A stretch of 64,000 nucleotides of DNA from Rhodoferax sp. BLA1 (GCF_013416775.1 NZ_SZVI01000006.1:1-64000), one strand, 5' to 3'. Positions 17,263-26,490 are shown, numbered from the stretch's first letter. Program-made: numbers and translations. The notes: generated by a model not told the origin, from the sequence alone.

Positions 17263-18429
17263 TTACTCCTGAGGGATGTTCACCCGGATATCGGGTGGCA
17301 GCAACTTGTCGATATAGGTCAGCACATCAAAAATGTTGTCGATCTTGCCGCCCATGATAGAGACCAGCCCGGGCATGGCCGCATCCCGGTGAAACAAAAT
17401 CGGCCGGGCATCGTCCACGGCGGTTTTTGTCATCAAGGTCTTCACGTCAATCAATGGCTCAACCACCTCGACGTTCTGGATGCAGGGCACAAAACGCTGC
17501 GCGTCCCGAACCATCCACGGCCCGCGCGACCGGCCGACTTTGCCCTGCGGGTGGCCGCGCAAATAGTCTTCCAAGATCACCAGCGGGTTGACCGGCTGGC
17601 AGCTCTGGTTGTTTTCAACCCAGCTCACATGGTGGGTGTGGCGCACATGGGTCAGTGAATGCAAGCACCGTGCCGGAAAAGGCATGATCGAGAAGAATTC
17701 ACCGTCCATCAAGGTGATGCCCCGGCCTTTGAGCTCGGGCGGCGGCTTAACCAGCAACACCTCTGAAATCTTGTGCTGCAGCGACATCTGCGGCACCCCC
17801 TGCCGACCACTGACATGGTTCAGTGCGGCATAACTGCAGTTAAACACCCAAGGCGCTGAAAAAACATCCCCCGCATGCGTTTTCACCAGCAAACCCTGTG
17901 CCGCTATGGGTGCGCCGGCCACACCCGTCACCCGGGTTAACAAATGCACCTGGATGCCCAGCTCCGGCATCACTTTGAGCGCCTGCGCCAGCAGCGCCCG
18001 GGCATCAAACGCAGGTTCCACCGCTTCAAAGACCTCTTCCACCAAGCGGTGGTCGAACAAACCGCGGTCTTCGGCAGTGGCACGTTGCAGCGGAATGCCC
18101 GAGGCCTTGCAAAAGTGCGCAAAACCGCGCGCCGACACCTTGGAGTCGTAACGCGCGATGGCGTACAAGGGCCGAAACTCGGTGAACACCGCCTCTGGGT
18201 AAACCTCACAAAACTGCGGCATGTTGGCGCGGCTGCGAATGGCCGTCTGAAAGCTGCGCGGGTAGTGGTAACCGTTGTGCAAACGCGCCTGGTTGACATA
18301 AGAGGCGCGTTGCATCAGTTCAGCCCCTTGCTCCAGCACATCCACGCGCCAGCCCTTCTGGGCCAGATGGATGGCCGTGGCGCAGCCAAAAAATCCGCCA
18401 CCGATCACCACAGCACGTTTATCCGCCAT
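17263..18429 (-). CDS. FAD-dependent oxidoreductase (DAO family)
   Basis: About 388 residues. The start at 18429 places the dinucleotide motif at the N-terminus: RAVVIGGGFFGCATAIHLA. An upstream ATG at 18447 in the same frame is possible. The C-terminal half includes LVSIMGGKIDNIFDV, consistent with the D-amino-acid/glycerol-3-phosphate oxidase fold. Members oxidise amines, amino acids, or polyols. The substrate is not known. It overlaps the GT-C-like gene and is three bases from the GT2 gene. Two unrelated flavoproteins (this one and the GMC enzyme) in one glycan operon are unusual. Confidence 0.82.
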   Translation of the reverse strand: MADKRAVVIGGGFFGCATAIHLAQKGWRVDVLEQGAELMQRASYVNQARLHNGYHYPRSFQTAIRSRANMPQFCEVYPEAVFTEFRPLYAIARYDSKVSARGFAHFCKASGIPLQRATAEDRGLFDHRLVEEVFEAVEPAFDARALLAQALKVMPELGIQVHLLTRVTGVAGAPIAAQGLLVKTHAGDVFSAPWVFNCSYAALNHVSGRQGVPQMSLQHKISEVLLVKPPPELKGRGITLMDGEFFSIMPFPARCLHSLTHVRHTHHVSWVENNQSCQPVNPLVILEDYLRGHPQGKVGRSRGPWMVRDAQRFVPCIQNVEVVEPLIDVKTLMTKTAVDDARPILFHRDAAMPGLVSIMGGKIDNIFDVLTYIDKLLPPDIRVNIPQE

Positions 18430-20002
18430 CTTGGACACCCGAAGCATTCACCATGTGATAGATCGCAAAACCTGCACCGACCTGGAACACATTGAGACCA
18501 TTCAGCACAGGCAGTGCACCATAGCGCTCTGGCCCCACCACCAGCAGGTATACCCCACCCAGCGCAGGCTGACCGGGCGAATGAACCTGTTCTGAGATGC
18601 TCTTGGCCAAAGCTATCAGATCAGATGGCTGGGGCACCTTGAAGGGGTTGTCTCCATGAAACTCTTTGATCGGCAAAAACTCGTTCAACACCACCATCGG
18701 CTGCTTGTGGCGATCCGCAAACGTCATGGGCACAAACACATTGCCATACACCGACGCGTAAGAGCCAATGTGTTTGAGAGGTGGATGCCACGTTTCGCGC
18801 GCGCCCGGCTTGGTCAACACCATGCTCGGCTCAGGCGCGGCCGTCGCGGCGAAAAGTGTTGAACCAGAGGGTATTTTTTGCATGGCGCTGACAATGCCTT
18901 CAATCACACCTTGGTGCGCTTTCCAGTCACTCATCAGGCCCACGGTTTTGAGCAGTCCAAGCCCAAGCGCGACCGTCAACACAAGGGCTTCTGCCCAACG
19001 TGTCGAGGTCTCCTTCGTGCCAAAGGCGAGCAAAGTCACCATCGCTGCCAATGGCACGATGCGCACATCTGCAAATGAAGACCCCAACATATCCGGTGGC
19101 AACACCACAAAGGCCAACCACAACAGAGCGGCTGCGGTCAGTACCCGTCGGTTAAGCATCAGTTGCCGGTTCAACCACAAGGTCAGCATCAAAGCGGCAA
19201 GACCCAGCAAAACCACCACGTCCGCCCATAAGACGCCACTTTGCAGGCTGAACAAGGCAGCATAGGGTTTTGCGCCTAACCAGGGGCTGTACACCAGGCC
19301 GTCACCTGCACGCTCCGACCCAGGAGACACCAACAAGAACAGCACCAAGGACGCTACAAATGGAAGAGCATCCAGCGTAAGCTCCCTAAGGGCTAATGGC
19401 CATTTTTCTCGTGAAATGGCCATCAGGTGGATGTGCAGTTGAAAAGAACCAACAAGAATTGCATAGACCGCAAAACCACCCATGTGACCCCACATCAGGA
19501 GCACAGCCACACCAAACGCCACCCAGCGACGTGTCCACCCGGAAGATGACCACAACCAAAGCGCGGCCCCCCACAACGCCAATGCTGCAGCAAACAGATA
19601 GTTAAAAAAGCCGAATAAAAATATACCGTTGTAGATCAGCAGTCCAGACAGTAGCGACCATGCGGACCAGCGTTTGAACGCAACGGCGTGCAGCACGACA
19701 CAACCCCCCAAAAAAGCCAACTGCGTCAGCGCCAAAAACAGCTTGCTCGCCGCCACAGGCGACATCAAGAGAGTCAGGGGCAACACCACCGCATCCATCG
19801 CCATATTGGGCAATAACCAGCTACCAAACTGGTAGTAGGTACCTAGCAGCCCAGACTTCTCACCCAGCGACAGAATGGCCATACGGGCCAAGTGAAAGGG
19901 GTAGTCGTGCACCGGGACATAGGTCACCCAAAAAACAGGGGCTACAGAGAAAATGGCCAGCAGCAAGCCACCCGTGCCAATCCACCAACGCCGTAGACTC
20001 AT
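18419..20002 (-). CDS. polytopic membrane protein, GT-C-like
   Basis: A 527-residue protein with about eleven membrane segments. The first periplasmic loop has VPVHDYPFHLARM, an acidic residue plus His/Arg pattern typical of GT-C glycosyltransferases that use polyprenyl-phosphate sugars. A periplasmic C-terminal region of ~130 residues follows the last helices. No named family is recognised. Together with the GtrB-like enzyme it could transfer a sugar on the outer face of the inner membrane. ATGA overlap with the GMC gene upstream and overlap with the DAO gene downstream place it firmly in the operon. Confidence 0.7.
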   Translation of the reverse strand: MSLRRWWIGTGGLLLAIFSVAPVFWVTYVPVHDYPFHLARMAILSLGEKSGLLGTYYQFGSWLLPNMAMDAVVLPLTLLMSPVAASKLFLALTQLAFLGGCVVLHAVAFKRWSAWSLLSGLLIYNGIFLFGFFNYLFAAALALWGAALWLWSSSGWTRRWVAFGVAVLLMWGHMGGFAVYAILVGSFQLHIHLMAISREKWPLALRELTLDALPFVASLVLFLLVSPGSERAGDGLVYSPWLGAKPYAALFSLQSGVLWADVVVLLGLAALMLTLWLNRQLMLNRRVLTAAALLWLAFVVLPPDMLGSSFADVRIVPLAAMVTLLAFGTKETSTRWAEALVLTVALGLGLLKTVGLMSDWKAHQGVIEGIVSAMQKIPSGSTLFAATAAPEPSMVLTKPGARETWHPPLKHIGSYASVYGNVFVPMTFADRHKQPMVVLNEFLPIKEFHGDNPFKVPQPSDLIALAKSISEQVHSPGQPALGGVYLLVVGPERYGALPVLNGLNVFQVGAGFAIYHMVNASGVQDGG

Positions 20003-21627
20003 GACAACCTCGCTTTCAGGTGGTCAGCCAAGCGCAATGCCAGCGCCACAATTGTCAGCGTCGGGTTGGCATACCCCCCGGTTGGAAAAACCGCACTGCC
20101 AGCGATGTAAAGGTTGTCGATGGAATGCACCCGAGCATCCGCATTCACCACCCCTTTTTCTGGGGATGTCGCCATACGCGCCGTGCCCATGTGATGGAAC
20201 CCCCCTTTCATATTTTCTGGCCAAGCTGCCCCCGGGCGCAGGTCCAATCCAATCTTGGTTCGCCCCAGACCGATTTGGCCAAAACCTTCTGCCATCCAAT
20301 TCAGCGCCGTCATCGCCGTGCGGCGGTCGTCGTCACCCATGCGCCAATCAACTTCAACCCGGCGCACACCATACCGATCCACGGATTTGCCCAAAGTGAC
20401 ACGGCTGTCAAACCTGGGCCGCTGCTCGAAACTCAAGTCAGCGACGGCACCCAGAATCTTGCCTGCACTCGCGTTGATCAAGTTGTCGTCTGACTTGAAC
20501 AAAGTTTTATAGACACTGTTCGCAATCACATCCCAATCAGCCAGCATGTTGCTCACGTGCTCGCCCAAACGGTCTGGCACCTTGCCTGCAGCCAGTTCGG
20601 CATAGGTTTGCCGCATCGAATCCAAACCTTGCGCGGACTCCGTGCTGGGCTGCAACCAAATTCGAAATCCACCCACACCAGCTTCAAGGGCCTTGGTGGG
20701 GTTTGACGCCAGCATGCCAAAAAATCGCCCGCCAGCGATTTCTGACATATCAAAATACAGCGGCAGATTCAAAGGAATCTTCGCGGAAGAGGAAAATCGA
20801 ACTGCGGCGCTGTTCGGTATCCAAGGGTGATCCTGAAAATACCGACCCACCAAATCATGCTCGTTGCCCGCGCCGTGGGTGTGCATCTGGGTCGATGACA
20901 GCAGAATTCGCGGCGTCTCAATGCCCCCCACTGCCAGGACGAACTGTTTGCCAGAGATTTTGATGTGCCGACCCGCCTTTGTGACGGCCGTGAGACCCAC
21001 AACACGTTTGACCGACCCTGTGACCGCCTTGTCTGGCAACAACTCAAGCACATTGGCGCCGAGCAACACCTGAACATTGGGTGCGGCGTCCAACTCTTGC
21101 CGATAACGTTGGCCAAAGTGCGTTGGTGGACTCAGTTGGAAAATGGCCGTGCGCAATCTGTCTGTGGCAAAGGGGATCGCTCGCAACAACTCCCCCCCTT
21201 TTTGTCGCTGCCAGAACTGCACATCATCAAAAGCCACGGGGCCCAGCTCGGTGACCTTCCCTGCTGCCAGGTAATAACTGTCCAAACTCTTGCGGGATAT
21301 CGGCCAGCCGCTTTCGGGCCAATCTTTGCGACTCTCAAAATCTTCCGGTTCCAGCGGCCGACACCAACCGGCCCAGCGATTGGTCGCGCCACCAAAATAG
21401 CGAACTCGAGACACATCCAGCGGCTGACTGGGTAAACCCACCAAGGCGCCCCGGCAGAGGTCTTGCTGATCCTCTTCCAGCTCCAGCCCACCACTCTCCA
21501 GCAGCAAGACAGACGTGCGGGTGTTGGCAAACTGACGCGCCAAGGTGATGCCGGCTGCCCCTGCACCAATGATCACCAGGTCTGCATAAAAGTCACTCAC
21601 ACCCGGGCTCGTCAATTGGATCAACAT
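19999..21627 (-). CDS. GMC-family FAD oxidoreductase
   Basis: A 542-residue glucose-methanol-choline oxidoreductase. The ATG at 21627 is preceded by AAGGA, six bases away, so the longer frame from 21645 is rejected. Signatures are DLVIIGAGAAGITLARQFA (FAD), GGIETPRILLSS (GMC signature 2) and, near the end, HHMGTARM with the catalytic His followed by GGYANPTLTIV. Enzymes of this fold oxidise alcohols, including sugar hydroxyls. It is the first gene of the - strand operon. It may oxidise a sugar or lipid alcohol in the glycan pathway; the substrate is inferred from context only. Confidence 0.9.
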   Translation of the reverse strand: MLIQLTSPGVSDFYADLVIIGAGAAGITLARQFANTRTSVLLLESGGLELEEDQQDLCRGALVGLPSQPLDVSRVRYFGGATNRWAGWCRPLEPEDFESRKDWPESGWPISRKSLDSYYLAAGKVTELGPVAFDDVQFWQRQKGGELLRAIPFATDRLRTAIFQLSPPTHFGQRYRQELDAAPNVQVLLGANVLELLPDKAVTGSVKRVVGLTAVTKAGRHIKISGKQFVLAVGGIETPRILLSSTQMHTHGAGNEHDLVGRYFQDHPWIPNSAAVRFSSSAKIPLNLPLYFDMSEIAGGRFFGMLASNPTKALEAGVGGFRIWLQPSTESAQGLDSMRQTYAELAAGKVPDRLGEHVSNMLADWDVIANSVYKTLFKSDDNLINASAGKILGAVADLSFEQRPRFDSRVTLGKSVDRYGVRRVEVDWRMGDDDRRTAMTALNWMAEGFGQIGLGRTKIGLDLRPGAAWPENMKGGFHHMGTARMATSPEKGVVNADARVHSIDNLYIAGSAVFPTGGYANPTLTIVALALRLADHLKARLS

Positions 21628-21868
21628 GCGCTTCCTTACAGGCACTGAAATAGATCAACGTGTCAAATCGCCCGGCTCGACAGCGCGGTGCCACACAATG
21701 CTAAGCCCTTGTGGCGAGTTCACGGCCATTTTTAACAGACCCTGTGACAACATGACAACGACACCGTGGCAATAAAACCCACGCGGGGGCATCCAGAACG
21801 TGATCGGACAGTCCTGTGTTCAGAAGGCCAGGCTTGCAACACAAGCACTGCCTCCTATGCCAAATCAC

Positions 21869-21904
21869 GCTACAGTCCTTTATTTATAAGGGCAGAATGC
21901 TATT
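21869..21904 (-). repeat. dispersed intergenic palindromic repeat, copy 3
   Basis: On the - strand this reads AATAGCATTCTGCCCTT, then ATAAATAAAGGACTGTAGC, and GTGATTT. It begins exactly at the stop codon of the decayed SGNH acyltransferase on that strand, supporting the view that the remnant was once a real gene end. Confidence 0.6.
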
Positions 21905-22230
21905 AAAAAGATATTTTACCAAACACCTGTGCAAACATAGGCGTCAGTCGCTTGTTGCCAAACTCACTGAGGTGGTCGTCGTCAGAGTAGAGGGGATGGC
22001 CGCTCACACTGCCATAACAGCGGCCGGCCGGTACGGATCAAACAACACAAGCACCGCGTCGCCAGCAGCACAGCGCACAACATCAACAGGTCGACCATCA
22101 AAAACCCCGACCAACCCCGACATGCCATTTTGCAGATGTACCTGTTGCCACAGGCAACACGTTGGAAGTCTTGTTTTAGCGGTCTCAATACTGATCCGCG
22201 GCAAACCGCAAAAGTTTTCACTTATAGTGA
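21903..22230 (-). pseudogene. remnant of an acyltransferase C-terminal SGNH domain
   Basis: Reading the - strand toward a TAA at 21905-21903, the frame gives RCYGSVSGHPLYSDDDHL and then SEFGNKRLTPMF. This is the classic last block of the SGNH domain found at the C-terminus of OafA-type O-acyltransferases, with the catalytic Asp and His in the DxxH region. Upstream the frame is broken by a stop, and similarity seems to jump between frames up to about 22.2 kb, so only the 3' end of a decayed gene remains. No start, membrane part or GDS block is present. The strand is opposite to the GT2 gene that follows. Confidence 0.6.
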
Positions 22231-22232
22231 AA
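22216..22232. promoter_or_regulatory. perfect 7-bp inverted repeat upstream of the GT2 gene
   Basis: TTTCACT-TAT-AGTGAAA lies 34 bases before the GTG start at 22266. It is perfectly symmetric and AT-rich, so it could be an operator or overlap a -10 element (TATAGT). No convincing -35 box was seen at the right distance. Confidence 0.35.
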
Positions 22233-22265
22233 CGAAGAAAATCCGATTTGCACTGGGAGTATGTA

Positions 22266-23207
22266 GTGAGTGATGTCCAAGGAGCCGTAGCACCGCTGTC
22301 TGTCGCAGTACTTCTGCCTTGTTACAACGAAGGCCTGTCGATCCGACAAGTGGTTGAAAACTTCCGCAAAGTGTTGCCCGCTGCAACCATCTATGTTTAT
22401 GACAACCGCTCCACTGACAACACGTCGGAAGAGGCCCGCGCTGCAGGTGCCGTGGTTCGCGCAGAAAACTGGCCTGGCAAAGGCAATGTGGTCAGACGCA
22501 TGTTCTCCGACATTGATGCTGACATCTACGTCATGGCCGATGGTGATGGCACGTACGACGCCAGCGCTGCAGACCACATGGTGCAAACACTGGTGAACGA
22601 CCATCTGGACATGGTGGTGGGCACACGGCGCGATGTGTATGCCAACGCGCACCGCCTCGGGCACGGTTTTGGCAACCGCCTGTTCAACGGCATGTACCGC
22701 AGTCTCTTTGGACCGTTGTTCAACGACATTTTTTCTGGTTACCGCGTCTTTTCAAGGCGTTTTGTCAAAAGTTTCCCCGCTGTGTCGAGTGGCTTCGAGA
22801 TCGAAACAGAAATGTCGGTCCATGCCAGCCAGTTGCGCATGCCCATTGCCGAAATTGCCACAGACTACGGCGCCCGCCAGGAAGGGTCTGTCAGCAAACT
22901 GCACACCTTTCGGGATGCATTTCGCATCATGTTCACCTTCTTGATCCTGTTCAAAGAGATCCATCCAGCCCGGTTTTTTGCGGTGTTGGCCTCGGGCTTG
23001 TTGCTGCTGGCGGTGCTGCTGGCGGTTCCCATTGTTCTCACCTTCCTGGAAACGGGCCTGGTGCCCCGGTTTCCCACGGCCATTTTGGCCACAGGAATTG
23101 TCCTGGTGGCCTCCATCTTCATGGTCAGCGGTTTGATCCTTGACAGCGTGGCGCGTGGCCGACTTGAACAAAAGCGCATTTGGTACATGACCAATGCCAA
23201 AAAGTAG
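22266..23207 (+). CDS. glycosyltransferase family 2 with membrane C-terminus
   Basis: A 313-residue enzyme. The GTG start at 22266 is chosen because GGGAG lies six bases upstream and 'LSVAVLLPCYNEGLSIRQVV' follows; a longer frame from 21816 runs through the decayed region. Metal/nucleotide sites are IYVYDNRSTDNT and YVMADGDGTYD. Two hydrophobic segments lie near residues 230-295. It fits DPM1/GtrB-type polyprenyl-phosphate sugar synthases. Its gene overlaps the GtrA gene by 14 bases, making a GtrB/GtrA-type pair that charges and flips a lipid-linked monosaccharide. Confidence 0.88.
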   Translation: MSDVQGAVAPLSVAVLLPCYNEGLSIRQVVENFRKVLPAATIYVYDNRSTDNTSEEARAAGAVVRAENWPGKGNVVRRMFSDIDADIYVMADGDGTYDASAADHMVQTLVNDHLDMVVGTRRDVYANAHRLGHGFGNRLFNGMYRSLFGPLFNDIFSGYRVFSRRFVKSFPAVSSGFEIETEMSVHASQLRMPIAEIATDYGARQEGSVSKLHTFRDAFRIMFTFLILFKEIHPARFFAVLASGLLLLAVLLAVPIVLTFLETGLVPRFPTAILATGIVLVASIFMVSGLILDSVARGRLEQKRIWYMTNAKK

Positions 23208-23595
23208 CAGTTTGCAAAATCTGCGCCCCATGTTTCTCCGCTTTCTGCTCGTTGGCGGCTCGGGCTTTGTCATTGACGTGGGTTTGACCTATCTGCTCAT
23301 CAGCTTGGGTGTTGCACCCTGGTTGGCCCGCCCACCGGCTATTGCCAGCGCAGCCGTTTTCACCTGGCTGGCCAATAGGCAGTTCACCTACCAGGTGAGA
23401 TCTCAGAAAAGCACCCAAGAGGCAGCCCGGTACGCGCTGGTGGCCACCCTCATGGCTGCACTGAACTATGCGGTTTACCTTGTCTTGCTGGGGCTCAGCG
23501 TGGCCCCAGTCTTGGCAGTCACGCTGGCGACAGCCATTCAGACGGTAGCCAGCTTTTTCGCTTATCGGCGCTTTGTGTTTCATCTGCCACGGTGA
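23194..23595 (+). CDS. GtrA-family membrane protein
   Basis: A 133-residue protein with four membrane helices, typical of GtrA (PF04138). The pattern 'FLLVGGSGFVIDVGLTYLLI' and the charged 'ANRQFTYQVRS' between helices 2 and 3 are family features. GtrA proteins are thought to flip polyprenyl-phosphate monosaccharides across the inner membrane. It overlaps the GT2 gene upstream and is followed 13 bases later by an acyltransferase, indicating one transcript. Confidence 0.88.
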   Translation: MPKSSSLQNLRPMFLRFLLVGGSGFVIDVGLTYLLISLGVAPWLARPPAIASAAVFTWLANRQFTYQVRSQKSTQEAARYALVATLMAALNYAVYLVLLGLSVAPVLAVTLATAIQTVASFFAYRRFVFHLPR

Positions 23596-23608
23596 TGCCA
23601 TCCAGTCC

Positions 23609-24676
23609 ATGAATCGCCAACTCTCCGCCTATCTTGATCTGATGCGGGTGGTCTGCGCCACGCTGGTGGTGCTGAGCCATTTGGGACATGGCCATCTGGT
23701 AGGTGGGTATTTGTGGCCGTTCACGGCGGTTGGCAACGAGGCGGTGATGGCCTTTTTTGTGCTGTCGGGTTTTGTCATCGCCTTTGTGACGGATCAGCGC
23801 GAACACAACGCGTCCACCTACGCTGCGGCCCGCCTGGCCCGGCTCTATTCGGTGATCCTGCCAGCCATGCTGCTGACTCTGGGTTTGGATGCCATCGGCC
23901 AAGCGATCAACGCCCAGAGTTACACCAACTCGCATGCTGCCGCCAGTGACAGTCCGCTGACGGGTTATGTCCTCTCGGCCCTCATGCTCAACCAGTCTTG
24001 GGCGCTGAATCAACACTTTGGCAGCAATGGTGCTTATTGGTCGATCCCTTTCGAGTTTTGGTATTACTTCATGTTTGGCGCGTTCATGTTGCTCAAAGGC
24101 TGGGCGCGCTGGTTGTTCACTTTGCTGGGGGCCACCCTGGCCGGGCCAAAAATTTTGGCCTTGTTGCCGGTCTGGCTGATGGGTGTGACGGTTTACCACC
24201 TGCTACAGCGCCACAAACCAAGCCATTTGGCGCTGGTGGCCGCACTGGGCAGCTTGGCACTTCTGGCTGGCATGCTCTGGACAGACGTCACCTCGTTTGG
24301 TCAATCCACCTTTTGGGGTATGGCCCCCGACAGTCGGCCATGGCAGTATGTGGTGGGCCTGTGTTTTGCAGTGCACATTTATGGCGCGACCGGGTTCGCT
24401 CAGTGGTTGGCCAAACCTTTTATGTGGTTTGCGCGACCATTGGCACTGCTGTCAGGCTCGACCCTGGCGCTGTATCTTTTTCATTTGCCCATTATTGGCG
24501 TCGTGAATGCGGTTGCTGCGGCGCAGGGACGTTCGGTTTACACCACCACCGCCATGATCGTCTTGCCGTTTGCTGTGGCACTCACGCTGGGTTACTGGTG
24601 TGAGCTGCAAAAGAAGCCGCTGCGCGCCCTGTTGCTCAAACTTTGGCGGGTGAACCAATGCCCACCAAGCCGATGA
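23609..24676 (+). CDS. acyltransferase family 3 (OafA/YrhL-like)
   Basis: A 355-residue integral membrane acyltransferase. The ATG at 23609 gives 'RQLSAYLDLMRVVCATLVVLSHLGHG', with the catalytic-type His in helix 1; an ATG at 23573 would add unrelated residues. About ten membrane segments follow, including 'FFVLSGFVIAF' and 'WSIPFEFWYY', both typical of the family. It has no SGNH domain. Members O-acetylate or succinylate glycans using cytoplasmic acyl donors. Its 3' end overlaps the next membrane-protein gene by about 19 bases. Confidence 0.88.
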   Translation: MNRQLSAYLDLMRVVCATLVVLSHLGHGHLVGGYLWPFTAVGNEAVMAFFVLSGFVIAFVTDQREHNASTYAAARLARLYSVILPAMLLTLGLDAIGQAINAQSYTNSHAAASDSPLTGYVLSALMLNQSWALNQHFGSNGAYWSIPFEFWYYFMFGAFMLLKGWARWLFTLLGATLAGPKILALLPVWLMGVTVYHLLQRHKPSHLALVAALGSLALLAGMLWTDVTSFGQSTFWGMAPDSRPWQYVVGLCFAVHIYGATGFAQWLAKPFMWFARPLALLSGSTLALYLFHLPIIGVVNAVAAAQGRSVYTTTAMIVLPFAVALTLGYWCELQKKPLRALLLKLWRVNQCPPSR

Positions 24677-26460
24677 ACCGAACCCGCCATACCGCTGTCG
24701 CGGTGGCCGCAACGTTATTTCTGTTGTATGGCGCTTTTGCTGTTTTCCTGGGTCAGGACACCAGTTGGGACACCCTCAATTACCACGTCTACAACCCCTA
24801 TGCATTTCTGACTGGCCGGCTCAGCCTTGATCTGGCCCCCGCTCAACTGCAGAGCTACTTCAACCCGGTGCTCGATCTGCCTGTGTATTGGCTGACACAA
24901 CATGTGCGGCCTTGGCTCGTCGGGTTTTGGCTTGGCGGGTTTCAGGGACTCAACGCTTTGCTGATTTTTTTGATTGCGCGTTTGCTTTTATCCAGCGGTG
25001 AGAAGGTACCCCTTTGGACGCCGCTTGGCTTGGCCTGCCTGGGCTGCCTGAATGCCAGCTTTGTCGCTCAGTTGGGCACGGCGGCGGGTGACAGCAGCAG
25101 TTCACCCTTTGTTCTGTTGGCGCTGTATCTGGCTTGTCTGTGGCATACCGCATTGCCCCAACACCAAGCAAGGTCAGCGCCTTGGGCGGTTTGGATCGGC
25201 TTGCTGATGGGGCTGGCCGTCGGCCTGAAGCTCACCAATGCGCCGTTCGGTTTGGCGATGGTGTTGGTTCTGGCGGTGTTGCCCATGCACCCGGCGAACA
25301 AGGTTCGCCAGATTTTCCTGTACGGTTTGGCTGCCCTCTGCAGCTTTGCAATCAGCGCTGGATGGTGGTTTTACCTGGTGTGGATCAAGTTTGGCAACCC
25401 GCTGTTTCCGCAATTCAATCGTTTGTTCAAGAGCGACCTCGCTGCCGCGACCTCGGTCATAGACACCCGCTGGGGCCCAGTCACGACGCTGGAAGCCTTG
25501 GCCTGGCCGTTTTGGATGAGCTTGCGCCCCTGGCGCATCCATGATGCTCTGCTTTACAACCATCTTTGGCTGCTTGTTTTCATTGTGGGCGTGCTTGCTT
25601 TGGCAAGCCACCTGTGGCGGCGCAGGCAGAGCCAGAACACAAACACAACCCCCGCGTTGCTGGTGCTGGTCTTTGTCGCTAGCGGCTATGTCGTCTGGCT
25701 CAAGGTGTTCAGTATTGGCCGCTATATGACGGTGGTGGAAATGCTGCTGCCTTTGCTACTGTTGCTCGGTCTCAAGAGCATTATTTGGCCGAAGCCCTCA
25801 CTGATACTTACTTTTACGCTCTCTTTTTTGAGCTTGATCTTGGGTTTGAAACATTCCAACTTCGGCGTGCGGGCGGCTTGGGCACAGCAAAGTTATGTGG
25901 TGACCGTGCCAACCATACAGAACCCAGCCAGCGCCACGATCTTGATTGCGGCGGGTGGCGAACCCATCAGCTGGCTGCTGCCGCACTTTCCCAGCCAAAC
26001 CGCTGTGCTGCGAGTCTCCGGCAACTTTCCCAGATCCAACGTATATGACCAGATGGTGCGCCAGACCGTGGCGACACGGGCAGGCCAGGTGTACGCGATT
26101 CTTCCAACAGCGGTTGATTGGACTGCCACCCGCGCGACGCAACTCAATGCCCGGCTGGCAGCAAGCAACTTGGCGCAGCATCCTGCGGCCTGCAAGCTGA
26201 TGGGCCAGTTGATCCACTCGACGCCGCGCTATCGGGAAATCCAATTGCTGTATGGCGTTGACGGCCGCTGTCACGCACAAGCGGAAGACAGGGGGGCATC
26301 TTTGCTTCACAATCCAAACGACCAGATCGACCAAGGTACCCAGGAACTGGCTGACATCGGTTATCGGCTTGCAAAAAAAACCTGCCACAGTTACCCCGCT
26401 TTTGTCGGACAGATGTCACTACCATATCAGTTTTGCAATATAGAGAAGATTGACTCTTAG
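24658..26460 (+). CDS. polytopic membrane protein, GT-C-like
   Basis: About 600 residues with ten or more membrane segments and a periplasmic C-terminal domain (~160 residues). The first loop has QDTSWDTLNYHVYNPY, an acidic/aromatic pattern like that of GT-C transferases using lipid-linked sugars. No exact family is recognised. A natural role is to use the polyprenyl-phosphate sugar produced by the GT2/GtrA pair just upstream. The start at 24658 is preferred over TTG at 24643. The stop codon is part of a palindromic repeat copy, and codon use changes sharply to AT-rich just beyond it. Confidence 0.65.
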   Translation: MPTKPMNRTRHTAVAVAATLFLLYGAFAVFLGQDTSWDTLNYHVYNPYAFLTGRLSLDLAPAQLQSYFNPVLDLPVYWLTQHVRPWLVGFWLGGFQGLNALLIFLIARLLLSSGEKVPLWTPLGLACLGCLNASFVAQLGTAAGDSSSSPFVLLALYLACLWHTALPQHQARSAPWAVWIGLLMGLAVGLKLTNAPFGLAMVLVLAVLPMHPANKVRQIFLYGLAALCSFAISAGWWFYLVWIKFGNPLFPQFNRLFKSDLAAATSVIDTRWGPVTTLEALAWPFWMSLRPWRIHDALLYNHLWLLVFIVGVLALASHLWRRRQSQNTNTTPALLVLVFVASGYVVWLKVFSIGRYMTVVEMLLPLLLLLGLKSIIWPKPSLILTFTLSFLSLILGLKHSNFGVRAAWAQQSYVVTVPTIQNPASATILIAAGGEPISWLLPHFPSQTAVLRVSGNFPRSNVYDQMVRQTVATRAGQVYAILPTAVDWTATRATQLNARLAASNLAQHPAACKLMGQLIHSTPRYREIQLLYGVDGRCHAQAEDRGASLLHNPNDQIDQGTQELADIGYRLAKKTCHSYPAFVGQMSLPYQFCNIEKIDS

Positions 26461-26490
26461 CCCTAATGACCGAAGCCCTAATAGCTATTT
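26458..26490 (-). repeat. dispersed intergenic palindromic repeat, copy 4 (diverged)
   Basis: On the - strand it reads AATAGCTATTAGGGCTTCGG, then TCATTAGGGCTAAGAG. It overlaps the stop codon of the GT-C-like gene. The stem is less symmetric than in other copies, having AGGGCT on both sides. It marks the left boundary of the AT-rich island. Confidence 0.5.

Noticed and set aside
21690..21703. TGGCAC on the - strand before the GMC gene as a sigma-54 promoter
   Set aside because: The -12 element does not match (TGTCG instead of TTGC at the right distance).
21816..22265. Upstream extension of the GT2 frame at 22.3 kb
   Set aside because: Composition is unlike GT2 N-termini and it runs across the acyltransferase remnant; a GTG with a good ribosome site lies at 22266.
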